From positions 2,910,001 through 2,974,000 of the forward strand of contig NC_014472.1 of the NCBI RefSeq assembly GCF_000153165.2: a stretch of 64,000 nt of DNA, in the 5' to 3' direction. Source of the stretch: Maribacter sp. HTCC2170 (GTDB lineage Bacteria; Bacteroidota; Bacteroidia; Flavobacteriales; Flavobacteriaceae). A program made the translations under genes and the position numbers. Each line of letters begins with the position of its first letter. The first letter of the stretch is position 1. Of the stretch, positions 1 through 7,372 are shown one piece after another. Under the pieces are notes generated by a model, which was not told the DNA's origin, did not search any database, and saw only the letters and a list, made by a program, of their open reading frames with translations.

Positions 1-530
1 AAAACGAAAAGCTGTTCTCTTCTGATATGTACATTGGTAGTTCAATGGATAGAAGGTGCATCGTACCGTTAACTGGTCTTCATGAGCCGCACCATACCAA
101 TGTGATAGTCAGTGGGTCGGTATTTAAAGTACCCTTCAGATTTGCCCGTCGAGATGATGAATTTATGAACGTTGCGGGAATTTATGACTTTACCAATGAT
201 GGTATGGCAACCTTCTCAATACTTACAAAGGAAGCAACCCCTTTGTTCTCAAAAATTCATAACAAGAAGAACAGGCGACCTGTGATACTTCAGGATAAAG
301 ATGTTGATACTTGGTTAAACAATGACAGTCCCCGTGAGAAGTTGCAAGAAATCATCGACAACGATTTACGAGATGATGATTTAATTGCATATCCCATTAA
401 TAGGGATTTGTACAAAACTAAAGTGGACACGAACAATCCTGGCATTATCGAAAAGGTAGACTATGGCGAAGTCGAAATTGATTACGATGGTAAAGTTTTA
501 CCCGAACCGCCAAGAGATTTGTTCAATTAA
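1..530 (+). CDS. SRAP (YedK/HMCES-type) protein, 5'-truncated
   Basis: The frame is open from the first bases of the window, so this is the C-terminal part, about 175 residues, of a longer protein; the first visible Met codon is at 27. Family motifs seen are RRCIVPLTGLHEPHH, matching the RC-hydrophobic-P-x-x-G-x-x-E block of SRAP proteins, then MATFSILTKEA and IHNKKNRRPVIL, matching the block that ends in the catalytic-site His and the (M/R)PVIL stretch. SRAP proteins crosslink to abasic sites in single-stranded DNA through an N-terminal Cys2. That residue lies outside the window, so activity cannot be judged. A hairpin follows the stop directly. It is the last gene before the modular accessory region. 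Confidence 0.85.
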   Translation, partial: NEKLFSSDMYIGSSMDRRCIVPLTGLHEPHHTNVIVSGSVFKVPFRFARRDDEFMNVAGIYDFTNDGMATFSILTKEATPLFSKIHNKKNRRPVILQDKDVDTWLNNDSPREKLQEIIDNDLRDDDLIAYPINRDLYKTKVDTNNPGIIEKVDYGEVEIDYDGKVLPEPPRDLFN

Positions 531-550
531 TATAGAGTCAAACTCTATAT
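530..550 (+). terminator. hairpin after the SRAP gene
   Basis: A perfect 9-bp stem ATATAGAGT/ACTCTATAT with a CAA loop begins at the last base of the stop codon. It is A+T rich and lacks a following T run, so termination is an inference; it could instead be a 3' processing hairpin. Confidence 0.45.
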
Positions 551-861
551 GAATGTCTCAAATTTCGCTATTTGATATAAGGTCGGTTTATGAGTCAAAA
601 TTGTACTATAATGTCTTACGTTATGTAACTTGAATTTTGGATACGGCATGAAAATAGAAGGCTTTGTAGAGCTTTTGTTTTTTTGCAAGGGTTGGTGCAC
701 GGGCAAAGTTGTTATCATCTTCATTGATTTTTTCTTTCTAACAAATTTCTTCTAAGAATTTCTTTATGAATTGGTAGGTAAACGTATTAATGAAATCATT
801 AAAGAAGATAAAATCGTATTTTTAATTAAGTTAGACCTTTTTACTTTAGGTAGGTGAAGCA
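551..861. other. gene-free stretch holding boundary repeat R1
   Basis: No convincing reading frame is present. It contains the palindromic site R1 at 601-631 and T-rich sequence (about 735-770) that resembles the sequence following the related site at 14118. It separates the SRAP gene from the AraC-type regulator. Confidence 0.5.
601..631 (+). repeat. boundary repeat R1, Xer/dif-like palindrome
   Basis: Left arm TTGTACTATAA (601-611), 9-nt spacer TGTCTTACG, right arm TTATGTAACTT (621-631). The right arm is identical to that of R4 at 14138 and shares TTATGTAA with the three sites near 22.0-22.2 kb. The left arm fits the consensus TTGTnYCATAA with one change. See the finding on the site family. 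Confidence 0.6.
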
Positions 862-1992
862 ATGATTTACGTTAATATTATCGGATTGGCCATTCTTGGT
901 ATTTTTTCACTTTTTGTAGTTTCTAAAAAAGATAAGATACTTAGCGATTATATATTGTTGTTAACTATTTTCTTGTTTTCGGGAATTCTAATTACTAGCA
1001 TACTAATAAGCAATAATATAACACTTGGTAGCTATATTTCATTTCTATTTTTTAATTCTTTCATTTTTCCAGTACTGGTTATTTATGGGTTATCCTTATT
1101 AAATTCTGGTCAAAAATTCTCAAGTAAATGGTTGTGGACCGCATCATATGCTATAGCCTTTATTGCCTTTATCATTTTGGATACTCTGTTTATAACCAAG
1201 TATGATACTCCAGAAATGATGAGTGACCTTGTTCGGAATGTGTCACCATTTTACAATGTTTTATATAAAGGTCAGTACATATTTGTTGTTTCTATTCTTA
1301 TTTGGTTGATAAGAAAGTTAAATAACTTCCAGTCGAACATTAAGAATTATTACTCTTCAATTGAAACCATACACCTAAAGTGGTTTAAAAACTTTGCCTA
1401 TATCTACTTATTTGTCAATGTGGCCAGTCTACTACTTTTTATTTTGTTGGATTTACGCATAGTTTCAGATATTTCCATCCCATTATTTGTTGAGCATCTT
1501 ATTTTGGTTTTATCGCTATTCTATCTATGTTTTCACGGAATAAGACAGTATAACCTTGCTAGTTTTAATCCAAGTGTTGTTTCAGATGAAAAGAATAGAG
1601 ATGCTGCCAAAGAAAAGTATGGTACATCTTCGTTGTCAATTGAGGAGATGAATTCTTTGTTCGAACAAATAGAAAGTCTTTTTACAGATGATACTATTTA
1701 TCTAGAACCAGAGCTAAAAATTGAAACTTTGGCCAATCGATTAGAGGTAGGCAATCATAAAATTTCACAAACCATAAATACCGTTGCAAAACAATCTTTT
1801 TACGATTATGTAAACAAATATAGAGTGACTTATCTGAAGAAACTTTTGAAAAGTGAAAAGCATCAAAAGTACACGATTCTAGCAATGGGTATAGAAAGTG
1901 GTTTCAATTCTAAATCTTCTCTTAATAGAATTTTTAAACAACAAGTAGGTATGTCCCCTTTGTCATATCAAAAGACCCAGATTGTTATTTAG
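862..1992 (+). CDS. AraC-family transcriptional regulator with membrane N-terminus
   Basis: The 376-residue protein has about seven hydrophobic segments in its first 230 residues (starting IIGLAILGIFSLFVV) and a C-terminal AraC-type DNA-binding domain. The first helix-turn-helix is around LANRLEVGNHKISQTIN and the second around ILAMGIESGFNSKSSLNRIFKQQVGMSP, the usual AraC signature. Membrane-anchored AraC regulators of this build are common in Flavobacteriaceae and probably sense a signal at the membrane, though the ligand is unknown. The start is the ATG at 862. It is the first gene of the block between repeats R1 and R2, and the downstream barrel protein starts about 125 nt after it. Regulation of that gene is possible but not shown. 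Confidence 0.88.
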   Translation: MIYVNIIGLAILGIFSLFVVSKKDKILSDYILLLTIFLFSGILITSILISNNITLGSYISFLFFNSFIFPVLVIYGLSLLNSGQKFSSKWLWTASYAIAFIAFIILDTLFITKYDTPEMMSDLVRNVSPFYNVLYKGQYIFVVSILIWLIRKLNNFQSNIKNYYSSIETIHLKWFKNFAYIYLFVNVASLLLFILLDLRIVSDISIPLFVEHLILVLSLFYLCFHGIRQYNLASFNPSVVSDEKNRDAAKEKYGTSSLSIEEMNSLFEQIESLFTDDTIYLEPELKIETLANRLEVGNHKISQTINTVAKQSFYDYVNKYRVTYLKKLLKSEKHQKYTILAMGIESGFNSKSSLNRIFKQQVGMSPLSYQKTQIVI

Positions 1993-2122
1993 AGTTCATA
2001 TTCCTTTTTTTAATTAGTCCCAAATTCTTATTTGAAGCATCTGAGTTCAAAATAGAGCACATTTTTGTTTCATCAAATAGCACCGATTAGGTGTGTAATC
2101 TTAAAACAAAAATGACATGACC

Positions 2123-2797
2123 ATGAAAACAATCTTCATTTATGAATTAAAACGAACCGCAATAGCATTTGCATTTTTTCTTAGTTGCTCCACATCGTAT
2201 GGGCAGGCAATAAAACAAGAAAGTACAACTAACCATACCCATTTTAACGGGTTCTACATCGGTCTTAACTTGGGATATCAAAATTTTTTCGGCGGGGCTT
2301 TAATCGATGACCTTGATGTCTTAGCTCAAGAATCAAAATTTGCATTGGATTTTACTCCGGGTTTCAGAAAACAATTTTGGAAAAACAAGGTGGTAGTAGG
2401 GGTCGAATTTTTATTTGGGGTGACCGATGGTGATTTAACAACCGAAGACCCAAGAAATCAAAGCCTAATCATATATGAGAATAACATCCAAACAGGCTTG
2501 GGAGTTAATGCCGGTATAGCCTTGGGTAAGCAAACAAACTACCTTCTGTATATCTATGGTCAATTGGCAAGAAGAAACTACGATGTCACCATCCTAAATC
2601 AGAATCAAACCGTTGACCAACAAGAGGATCAACAAAATTTCAAGCGGTACGGAATAGGGCTAGAGATGCCCATTTGGCATCATTTTTCAATTAAGTCAAT
2701 GCTCGGGCTTACCGCCGTAAACTTTGGTGATATGATCACCAATATAGATGTCCAAAACCAAATTGATTTTTCAGTTGGATTAAACTATCAATTCTAA
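2123..2797 (+). CDS. predicted outer-membrane beta-barrel protein
   Basis: About 224 residues. The N-terminus MKTIFIYELKRTAIAFAFF...CSTSYGQA looks like a signal peptide cleaved near SYGQ-A. The rest alternates polar and hydrophobic residues in strand-like blocks (FYIGLNLGYQNFFGG, VVVGVEFLFGV, YLLYIYGQLARRNYD) and ends in the aromatic strand DFSVGLNYQF, as in small OmpW/OmpX-like barrels. There is an ATG at 2117 (M-T-M) and another at 2123; the second gives the cleaner signal peptide. The 14-nt gap to the GNAT gene suggests co-transcription. No specific function can be read from the sequence. Confidence 0.7.
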   Translation: MKTIFIYELKRTAIAFAFFLSCSTSYGQAIKQESTTNHTHFNGFYIGLNLGYQNFFGGALIDDLDVLAQESKFALDFTPGFRKQFWKNKVVVGVEFLFGVTDGDLTTEDPRNQSLIIYENNIQTGLGVNAGIALGKQTNYLLYIYGQLARRNYDVTILNQNQTVDQQEDQQNFKRYGIGLEMPIWHHFSIKSMLGLTAVNFGDMITNIDVQNQIDFSVGLNYQF

Positions 2798-2811
2798 AAA
2801 AATAGGAAGCA

Positions 2812-3258
2812 ATGATACGAGAATATAAAAATAGTGATCTAGAAGATGTAATGACCATTTGGTACGATGCACAAACAAAAGCACATCCATTTTTAAGTCA
2901 AAACTTTGTTCAAATGGTAAAGATGATGATGCGAGATATGTTCATTCCGAATTCCAAAACCTGGGTTTTTGAAGATACGGACACTGTGCTAGGTTTTATT
3001 GCAATGATGGACAATGAAATAGGGGGGTTGTTTGTTGACCCCAATGCTCAATCAAAGGGTATTGGAACTAGTTTATTAAAATATGTCGAGAGCTTTCACA
3101 AAATGTTGGAAGTAGAGGTCTTCGACCAAAATAAAATTGGAAAACCGTTTTATATAAAACATGGGTTTAAAACCATGCGGCAATACATGCACGCAGAATC
3201 CAATCAGAAGGTCATACGTATGCAACGCCTAACTGTTGAACCCAATACCGCAGAGTGA
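2812..3258 (+). CDS. GNAT-family N-acetyltransferase
   Basis: A 148-residue single-domain protein. The opening MIREYKNSDLEDVMTIWYDA and the acetyl-CoA-binding segment GGLFVDPNAQSKGIGTSLLKYV (the Q/R-x-x-G-x-G/A signature as QSKGIG) are typical of GNAT enzymes, close to the YjaB-like small acetyltransferases. The C-terminal FYIKHGFKTMRQYMH is the usual last strand region. It transfers an acetyl group from acetyl-CoA to an amine, with unknown acceptor. Its stop codon overlaps the start of the next gene (TGATG), so the two are translated as one unit. Confidence 0.88.
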   Translation: MIREYKNSDLEDVMTIWYDAQTKAHPFLSQNFVQMVKMMMRDMFIPNSKTWVFEDTDTVLGFIAMMDNEIGGLFVDPNAQSKGIGTSLLKYVESFHKMLEVEVFDQNKIGKPFYIKHGFKTMRQYMHAESNQKVIRMQRLTVEPNTAE

Positions 3259-3608
3259 TGAAATATTTCACCTTATTTTTTGCATTAATCGGAGTGATGG
3301 TAATCCTCTATGGAATTATTGGCCTGACTCTGGATATCATATCGTTGTACCAAACAAAAGGTGGCCATGAATACCCGTATGAAGGATGGACTGGCAAACC
3401 AGTAGATTGGGATGCTTTGGACCTTACCCAAACCGGGTTGGTAAAACGTGGTTATGTTTTGGATGTTCATGTGCATGGAACCACTGGAATGATAAGTTTC
3501 GGATTTCTTGGCTTTCAAAAAAACTGGCAAACTTTTTCAGATAGGGCTCTGAAGGTTCATAAACCAAAGGAAGCCTTTTTAAGAAGAGGCTTTGATCCTC
3601 AATTTTAA
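3258..3608 (+). CDS. small protein with N-terminal membrane segment, unrecognised
   Basis: About 116 residues from the ATG at 3258, which overlaps the GNAT stop as TGATG; a GTG directly in front would add one residue. The N-terminus (YFTLFFALIGVMVILYGIIGLTLDII) is one long hydrophobic segment. The rest is polar with many aromatic and basic residues (GYVLDVHVHGTTGMISFGFLGFQKNW). No family is recognised. Tight spacing places it in the GNAT/hydrolase gene string. Confidence 0.6.
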   Translation: MKYFTLFFALIGVMVILYGIIGLTLDIISLYQTKGGHEYPYEGWTGKPVDWDALDLTQTGLVKRGYVLDVHVHGTTGMISFGFLGFQKNWQTFSDRALKVHKPKEAFLRRGFDPQF

Positions 3609-3634
3609 AGACAAATTCTATAATTGATACTATT

Positions 3635-4018
3635 ATGAATGAACTAAAAATATACTTACGAATAAACAGCGTATTTTCCATGGTAACCGGCATATCCTTG
3701 GCTCATTTCTCAGGTTCCTTAAATAATTTTTTGAATTTGACAGGTAATGGGTATTTGTTAGATGCTATTGGGCTTAACCTCATTATATTTTCTTGTTTTG
3801 TTTGGTTTTTTTCTTCAAAACGAACTACGAATAATATATTAGTCAACCTTATTATTCTATTAGATGTAGCATGGGTCTTGGGAAGCTTACTCATTGTAAT
3901 ATTTCAATTATTCAATCTTTCTGTGAACGGATACCTTCTTATTGCGACTATTGCAGTTTTAATTGGATTTTTAGCTTATAAACAATGGAACGGTTTTAAA
4001 AAAACAAAAAACACATGA
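3635..4018 (+). CDS. small integral membrane protein, four predicted helices
   Basis: A 127-residue protein with four hydrophobic segments, roughly residues 12-32, 42-60, 66-88 and 96-115, and a basic C-terminal tail (KQWNGFKKTKNT). The layout recalls small four-helix proteins of the DoxX or SPW type, but no signature residues are visible. Its stop overlaps the start of the hydrolase gene as ATGA, which indicates translational coupling. Confidence 0.65.
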   Translation: MNELKIYLRINSVFSMVTGISLAHFSGSLNNFLNLTGNGYLLDAIGLNLIIFSCFVWFFSSKRTTNNILVNLIILLDVAWVLGSLLIVIFQLFNLSVNGYLLIATIAVLIGFLAYKQWNGFKKTKNT

Positions 4019-5307
4019 GTAAACTCTTCTTGATTCTGATAACTTTCTGCTTTCTATACTGTGGGAAAAAGTATGATACTTTGAGGCCGAATAAAGCTGG
4101 TACTTTCAGAGGAGAATTTAAGCACGGTAATTTCTCTGATAGTATTCAATTTACTATCGAACGAAACACGAATGAATTTAAGGTTTTTTTCAGCAGTTTA
4201 GCGCAGAAGGCAGTTCGTATTCCTGCTCAAAATGTCACCGTACTTGGAGATTCGATAAGCTTCTTATTACAGAGTGACCGGTACACTTATTATTTTAAAA
4301 ATAAATGGATTAAGGAGTATTCCATAGTCGAAGGAAGTCTAATTGTTAAGACGGATACTACAAAATATCAACTAAGAAAGGTGTCCCCAATACAGTTAAA
4401 TGATATTAGGGAAGAAGAAGTGGTTTTCAAGTCACACGGCAATCAATTGCAGGGGAGTATTTGGTATCCTGAGAAAGAGAGAAAAAAGGGCTTGGTACTA
4501 CTCACATCTTCAGGACATGAAGACCGAAGTGCATCGCGAGCAGAGGCCATAATCTTAGCTAAAAATGGCTATACCCTTTTTCATTATGATAAAAGAGGTA
4601 CTGGTAATTCAGAAGGGGAGTGGGAACCTACTTCAATCGAGCAATTGGCCTTAGATGATATCGCAGCTATCAGACATTTTTCGTACAAGACAGGTATTCC
4701 ATTGGGTAATATAGGAATTATGGGTAGTAGTCAAGGTGCAACCAAGGTTCCCTTAATTCTAAATAAACTAACTCATTTAAGATATGGCGTTATGATAAGT
4801 TGTCCGGGTAGTTCATTGCTGGAAAGTGATCTTAATTTTTGGAAAAACCGAAATTCAGAACTGATTGGTGATGATTTGACAGAAGCCAGTCAAATCCAAA
4901 AAGCCGTTTTTGAACATATTTCAGGAAAATTACCTCGAAAAACATTGGAAGAAAAGATTTATCGCTTAAAACACAAAAAATGGATTTCTAAGATTTGGCT
5001 TCCTAAACTAGATGAAGTACAGATAGATAAGAAATTAAATTACAGTCCATTACCTCATTTAGAAAAAACCAAACAACCGGTTCTCATAATACAAGGTATG
5101 TCAGACGAAATTATTCCTGCGAATAGCTATAAGATAATTTCAAAATATTTGGAAAGGGCAAAAAATAAGGAATACCAAGTTATACTACTTGACAAAACTT
5201 CACATTCTATGAGTTATGATGAGGAATCAGATTTCCCATACTGGTCAAAAATTCATCCAGAGTATATTAAGACTATAAATGATTGGATCATTACAATGTA
5301 TGACTAA
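4015..5307 (+). CDS. alpha/beta hydrolase lipoprotein
   Basis: 430 residues. The N-terminus MSKLFLILITFCFLYCG carries a lipobox-like LYC-G, so it is probably an envelope lipoprotein. The C-terminal two thirds is an alpha/beta hydrolase: oxyanion-region strand GLVLLTSSGHEDRSA, HYDKRGTGNSEG, nucleophile elbow GIMGSSQGAT (G-x-S-x-G), acid region VLIIQGMSDEIIPA and catalytic His in DKTSHSM. The family includes esterases and acyl-peptide-hydrolase-like peptidases, and the substrate is unknown. The start overlaps the preceding membrane gene by 4 nt. Boundary repeat R2 follows 20 nt after the stop. Confidence 0.82.
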   Translation: MSKLFLILITFCFLYCGKKYDTLRPNKAGTFRGEFKHGNFSDSIQFTIERNTNEFKVFFSSLAQKAVRIPAQNVTVLGDSISFLLQSDRYTYYFKNKWIKEYSIVEGSLIVKTDTTKYQLRKVSPIQLNDIREEEVVFKSHGNQLQGSIWYPEKERKKGLVLLTSSGHEDRSASRAEAIILAKNGYTLFHYDKRGTGNSEGEWEPTSIEQLALDDIAAIRHFSYKTGIPLGNIGIMGSSQGATKVPLILNKLTHLRYGVMISCPGSSLLESDLNFWKNRNSELIGDDLTEASQIQKAVFEHISGKLPRKTLEEKIYRLKHKKWISKIWLPKLDEVQIDKKLNYSPLPHLEKTKQPVLIIQGMSDEIIPANSYKIISKYLERAKNKEYQVILLDKTSHSMSYDEESDFPYWSKIHPEYIKTINDWIITMYD

Positions 5308-5327
5308 GTGGTTTCGTATAAATAAAT

Positions 5328-5490
5328 CTGTATCATAATGTCTTGTGTTATGATACTTTGCGTTGGTAAAATAAAGTATATGGTGCTCATTATTTTTAAA
5401 TCGTTCTTCCAAAAAAGTTTCCTTTTAAAAGGTGAAAAAGCACTTATTTTGCGAGCCTACGATAGAAGGGAAGTGTAATGTGCGTGGATT
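5328..5490 (+). repeat. boundary repeat R2 (palindrome plus conserved 3' tail)
   Basis: The palindrome has left arm CTGTATCATAA (5328-5338), 9-nt spacer TGTCTTGTG and right arm TTATGATACTT (5348-5358); GTATCATAA/TTATGATAC is a perfect 9-bp inverted repeat. The tail at 5441-5487 (starting CACTTATTTTGCGAGCC, ending AAGTGTAATGTGCGTGGA) is strongly similar to 14226-14273 in R4. The element lies between two convergent transcription units and may also act as a terminator hairpin. Confidence 0.65.
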
Positions 5491-5514
5491 GGGTTAGAAT
5501 TAGAACGGGTATTT

Positions 5515-6198
5515 TCAAGCTTCCAACTTTTCAAAAACAGCAACCTTATACATAGCACTCACAGGTACCTTTTTATCTTCAATAAGTAAATGCGTTCGAG
5601 TGGCTTTTGTAGCTCTATTCAAATTGACAATGTATGATTTATGTGTACGTTGGAAATTTTTAGATAATAAAGTAGTGATATTAATAAGTGTCTCGGAGAT
5701 AAGATACATTCTAGTATCTGTAAATATTTTTAAATAATTTCCGAAACTTTGTATGTAGAGAATCGATCTAAAAGGGACAGTTACCGGTAATCCGTCATGT
5801 TTTATGGTAAGTTCTTCTTTTTTGCTATTCGTTTTGGGTTCTGATATTTTTAGAGTTGAAACTTTATTTATTGCTTGAAGAAAGCGTTCAAGTTTTATCG
5901 GTTTCAATAAGTAATCCACCACGCCAAAATCATAGCTTTCTAACGCATACTCAGAATATGCCGTCGTTAAAATAACTTTAGGTGACTTTATCATCGAACG
6001 TAAAATCCCCATCCCATTAAGTTCCGGCATTTCAATATCCAAAAAAACGAGGTCAACTTTATTTTGCTGAATAAAATTCACGAATTCAATAGGATTCCCC
6101 GTGCTTAGGACCAATTCAAAGTTGTCTATTTTAGAACAATATTCTTCTAACACTTCACGTGCTAACAATTCATCATCAACTATGGCTATTTTAATCAT
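5515..6198 (-). CDS. LytTR-family response regulator
   Basis: 227 residues. The N-terminal receiver domain (IKIAIVDDELLAREVL with the acidic pair, VFLDIEMPELNG with the phospho-acceptor Asp, ILTTAYSEYALES, VDYLLKPIKLERF with the Lys) is followed by a linker and a LytTR DNA-binding domain (ILYIQSFGNYLKIFT, FQRTHKSYIVNLN). It overlaps the upstream kinase gene by 4 nt (ATGA), so the two form a two-component pair on the minus strand. LytTR regulators bind short direct repeats; candidate repeats lie upstream of the divergent esterase gene at 7304-7353. Confidence 0.95.
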   Translation of the reverse strand: MIKIAIVDDELLAREVLEEYCSKIDNFELVLSTGNPIEFVNFIQQNKVDLVFLDIEMPELNGMGILRSMIKSPKVILTTAYSEYALESYDFGVVDYLLKPIKLERFLQAINKVSTLKISEPKTNSKKEELTIKHDGLPVTVPFRSILYIQSFGNYLKIFTDTRMYLISETLINITTLLSKNFQRTHKSYIVNLNRATKATRTHLLIEDKKVPVSAMYKVAVFEKLEA

Positions 6199-7196
6199 TT
6201 CTCCAAGTCTGTTATGTCAATGGTTAAATTCACATGATACTCTTTCTCCATATCATTAATCTCTAATACATGAGCATTCGAATATAATAGATTCAATCGT
6301 CTCTTCACATTTTCGAGTCCCATTCCTGTTCTTGTCGATTTGGCCGCAATAGTATGTTTTGAATTTACAACATTAACATGAAGCTTGGTATTTTTAATGG
6401 CAACATTCACATCAATTGTACTCTGTTCATTGGTGGCTTGTGCACCATGTTTAATCGCATTTTCAACAAATGGAATGAGCAACATTGGCGCTATTTTATA
6501 ATTTGATAATTCTCCTTCAATTAAAAATTCAATCATACAGCGTTTGCTTAACCTTTTTTCTTCAAGCAGTAAATAATTTTCTATAAATTCTAACTCTTCT
6601 TTCAGTGAAACAAAGTCTTTTTTAGCACTTTCTAATTGATATCTCATTAATTCTGAAAGTTGCATTACAACCTCGGGTGTTTCGGTAGATTGCTGCCTGG
6701 AAAGGGCGTAAATACTATTCAATGAATTGAATAAAAAATGAGGATTTACTTGTTCCTTTAGGTAGTTCAATTCCAGCTCTCTTTGCAATTTTTCCTTTTC
6801 ACTATTTTCGCTTTGAATACGTATGTTTCTTCTCAAAAAGAAAACTGCCATTCCAGTTCCAGTAGTGTATAAAAAAAAGAAGAAAAATTTAGAAATAGTT
6901 ATCCAGTCATAGCTGAAATTACCTTTGGTAGAAATTGCAACAAAGATGGTGGCAATAAGAAGTATTGAAAATAATATATAGCGTTTCTTGTCAAGGAAAT
7001 AAGGAATGAGAATAAAATGATTGACCCAAATGATTCCCATGATGTGCACAGTATAACTCAAACTGTGAACAAATAGCGCATAATCAGAACCTAATTTGTC
7101 TTTAATAATCAAATTACTAAATAGCTCAAGGAGTAGCACCAACAAAAATGCACCCAGGTTAATGAGTATGGTATTTTTCAAAAACTTTTGTATCAT
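6195..7196 (-). CDS. LytS/YehU-type sensor histidine kinase
   Basis: 333 residues. Four N-terminal hydrophobic segments, a short coiled segment (SENSEKEKLQRELELNYLKEQ), then the His_kinase block with phospho-acceptor His in QVNPHFLFNSLNSIYAL, followed by an ATPase with the N box in PFVENAIKHGA and the G box in GTGMGLENVKRRL. This is the usual membrane kinase partner of LytTR regulators. It starts 176 nt from the divergent esterase gene. A possible minus-strand TAnnTTTG box (TACTTTTG) lies at 7213-7220. Confidence 0.94.
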   Translation of the reverse strand: MIQKFLKNTILINLGAFLLVLLLELFSNLIIKDKLGSDYALFVHSLSYTVHIMGIIWVNHFILIPYFLDKKRYILFSILLIATIFVAISTKGNFSYDWITISKFFFFFLYTTGTGMAVFFLRRNIRIQSENSEKEKLQRELELNYLKEQVNPHFLFNSLNSIYALSRQQSTETPEVVMQLSELMRYQLESAKKDFVSLKEELEFIENYLLLEEKRLSKRCMIEFLIEGELSNYKIAPMLLIPFVENAIKHGAQATNEQSTIDVNVAIKNTKLHVNVVNSKHTIAAKSTRTGMGLENVKRRLNLLYSNAHVLEINDMEKEYHVNLTIDITDLEK

Positions 7197-7303
7197 GCTT
7201 TTCGTTAAGGGACAAAAGTACTGCGATCAAACACAAACTTTCTTAATTTCTTATAAAAGGCCTATATCAATGATGAAATGAATTTATCATTTAATTTCTA
7301 TGC

Positions 7304-7353
7304 TTATCCTGTTTACTATATAAAATAGGGTTTATCCAATACTTTTATCCTGT
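7304..7353 (+). promoter_or_regulatory. TTATCCTGT direct repeats, candidate LytTR operator
   Basis: TTATCCTGT occurs at 7304-7312 and again at 7345-7353, with a partial copy TTTATCCAA at 7331-7339, all in the leader of the esterase fusion gene that diverges from the LytTR pair. LytTR proteins typically bind paired direct repeats. The core TCCTGTA also occurs in the shared element of the second LytTR block (9637 and 11537). The role is inferred. Confidence 0.4.
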
Positions 7354-7372
7354 ATTAATAAATAATAAAACG

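Noticed and set aside
7096-7281. Short plus-strand frame over the start of the first LytS kinase
   Set aside because: Overlaps a clear kinase gene and has no coding character.
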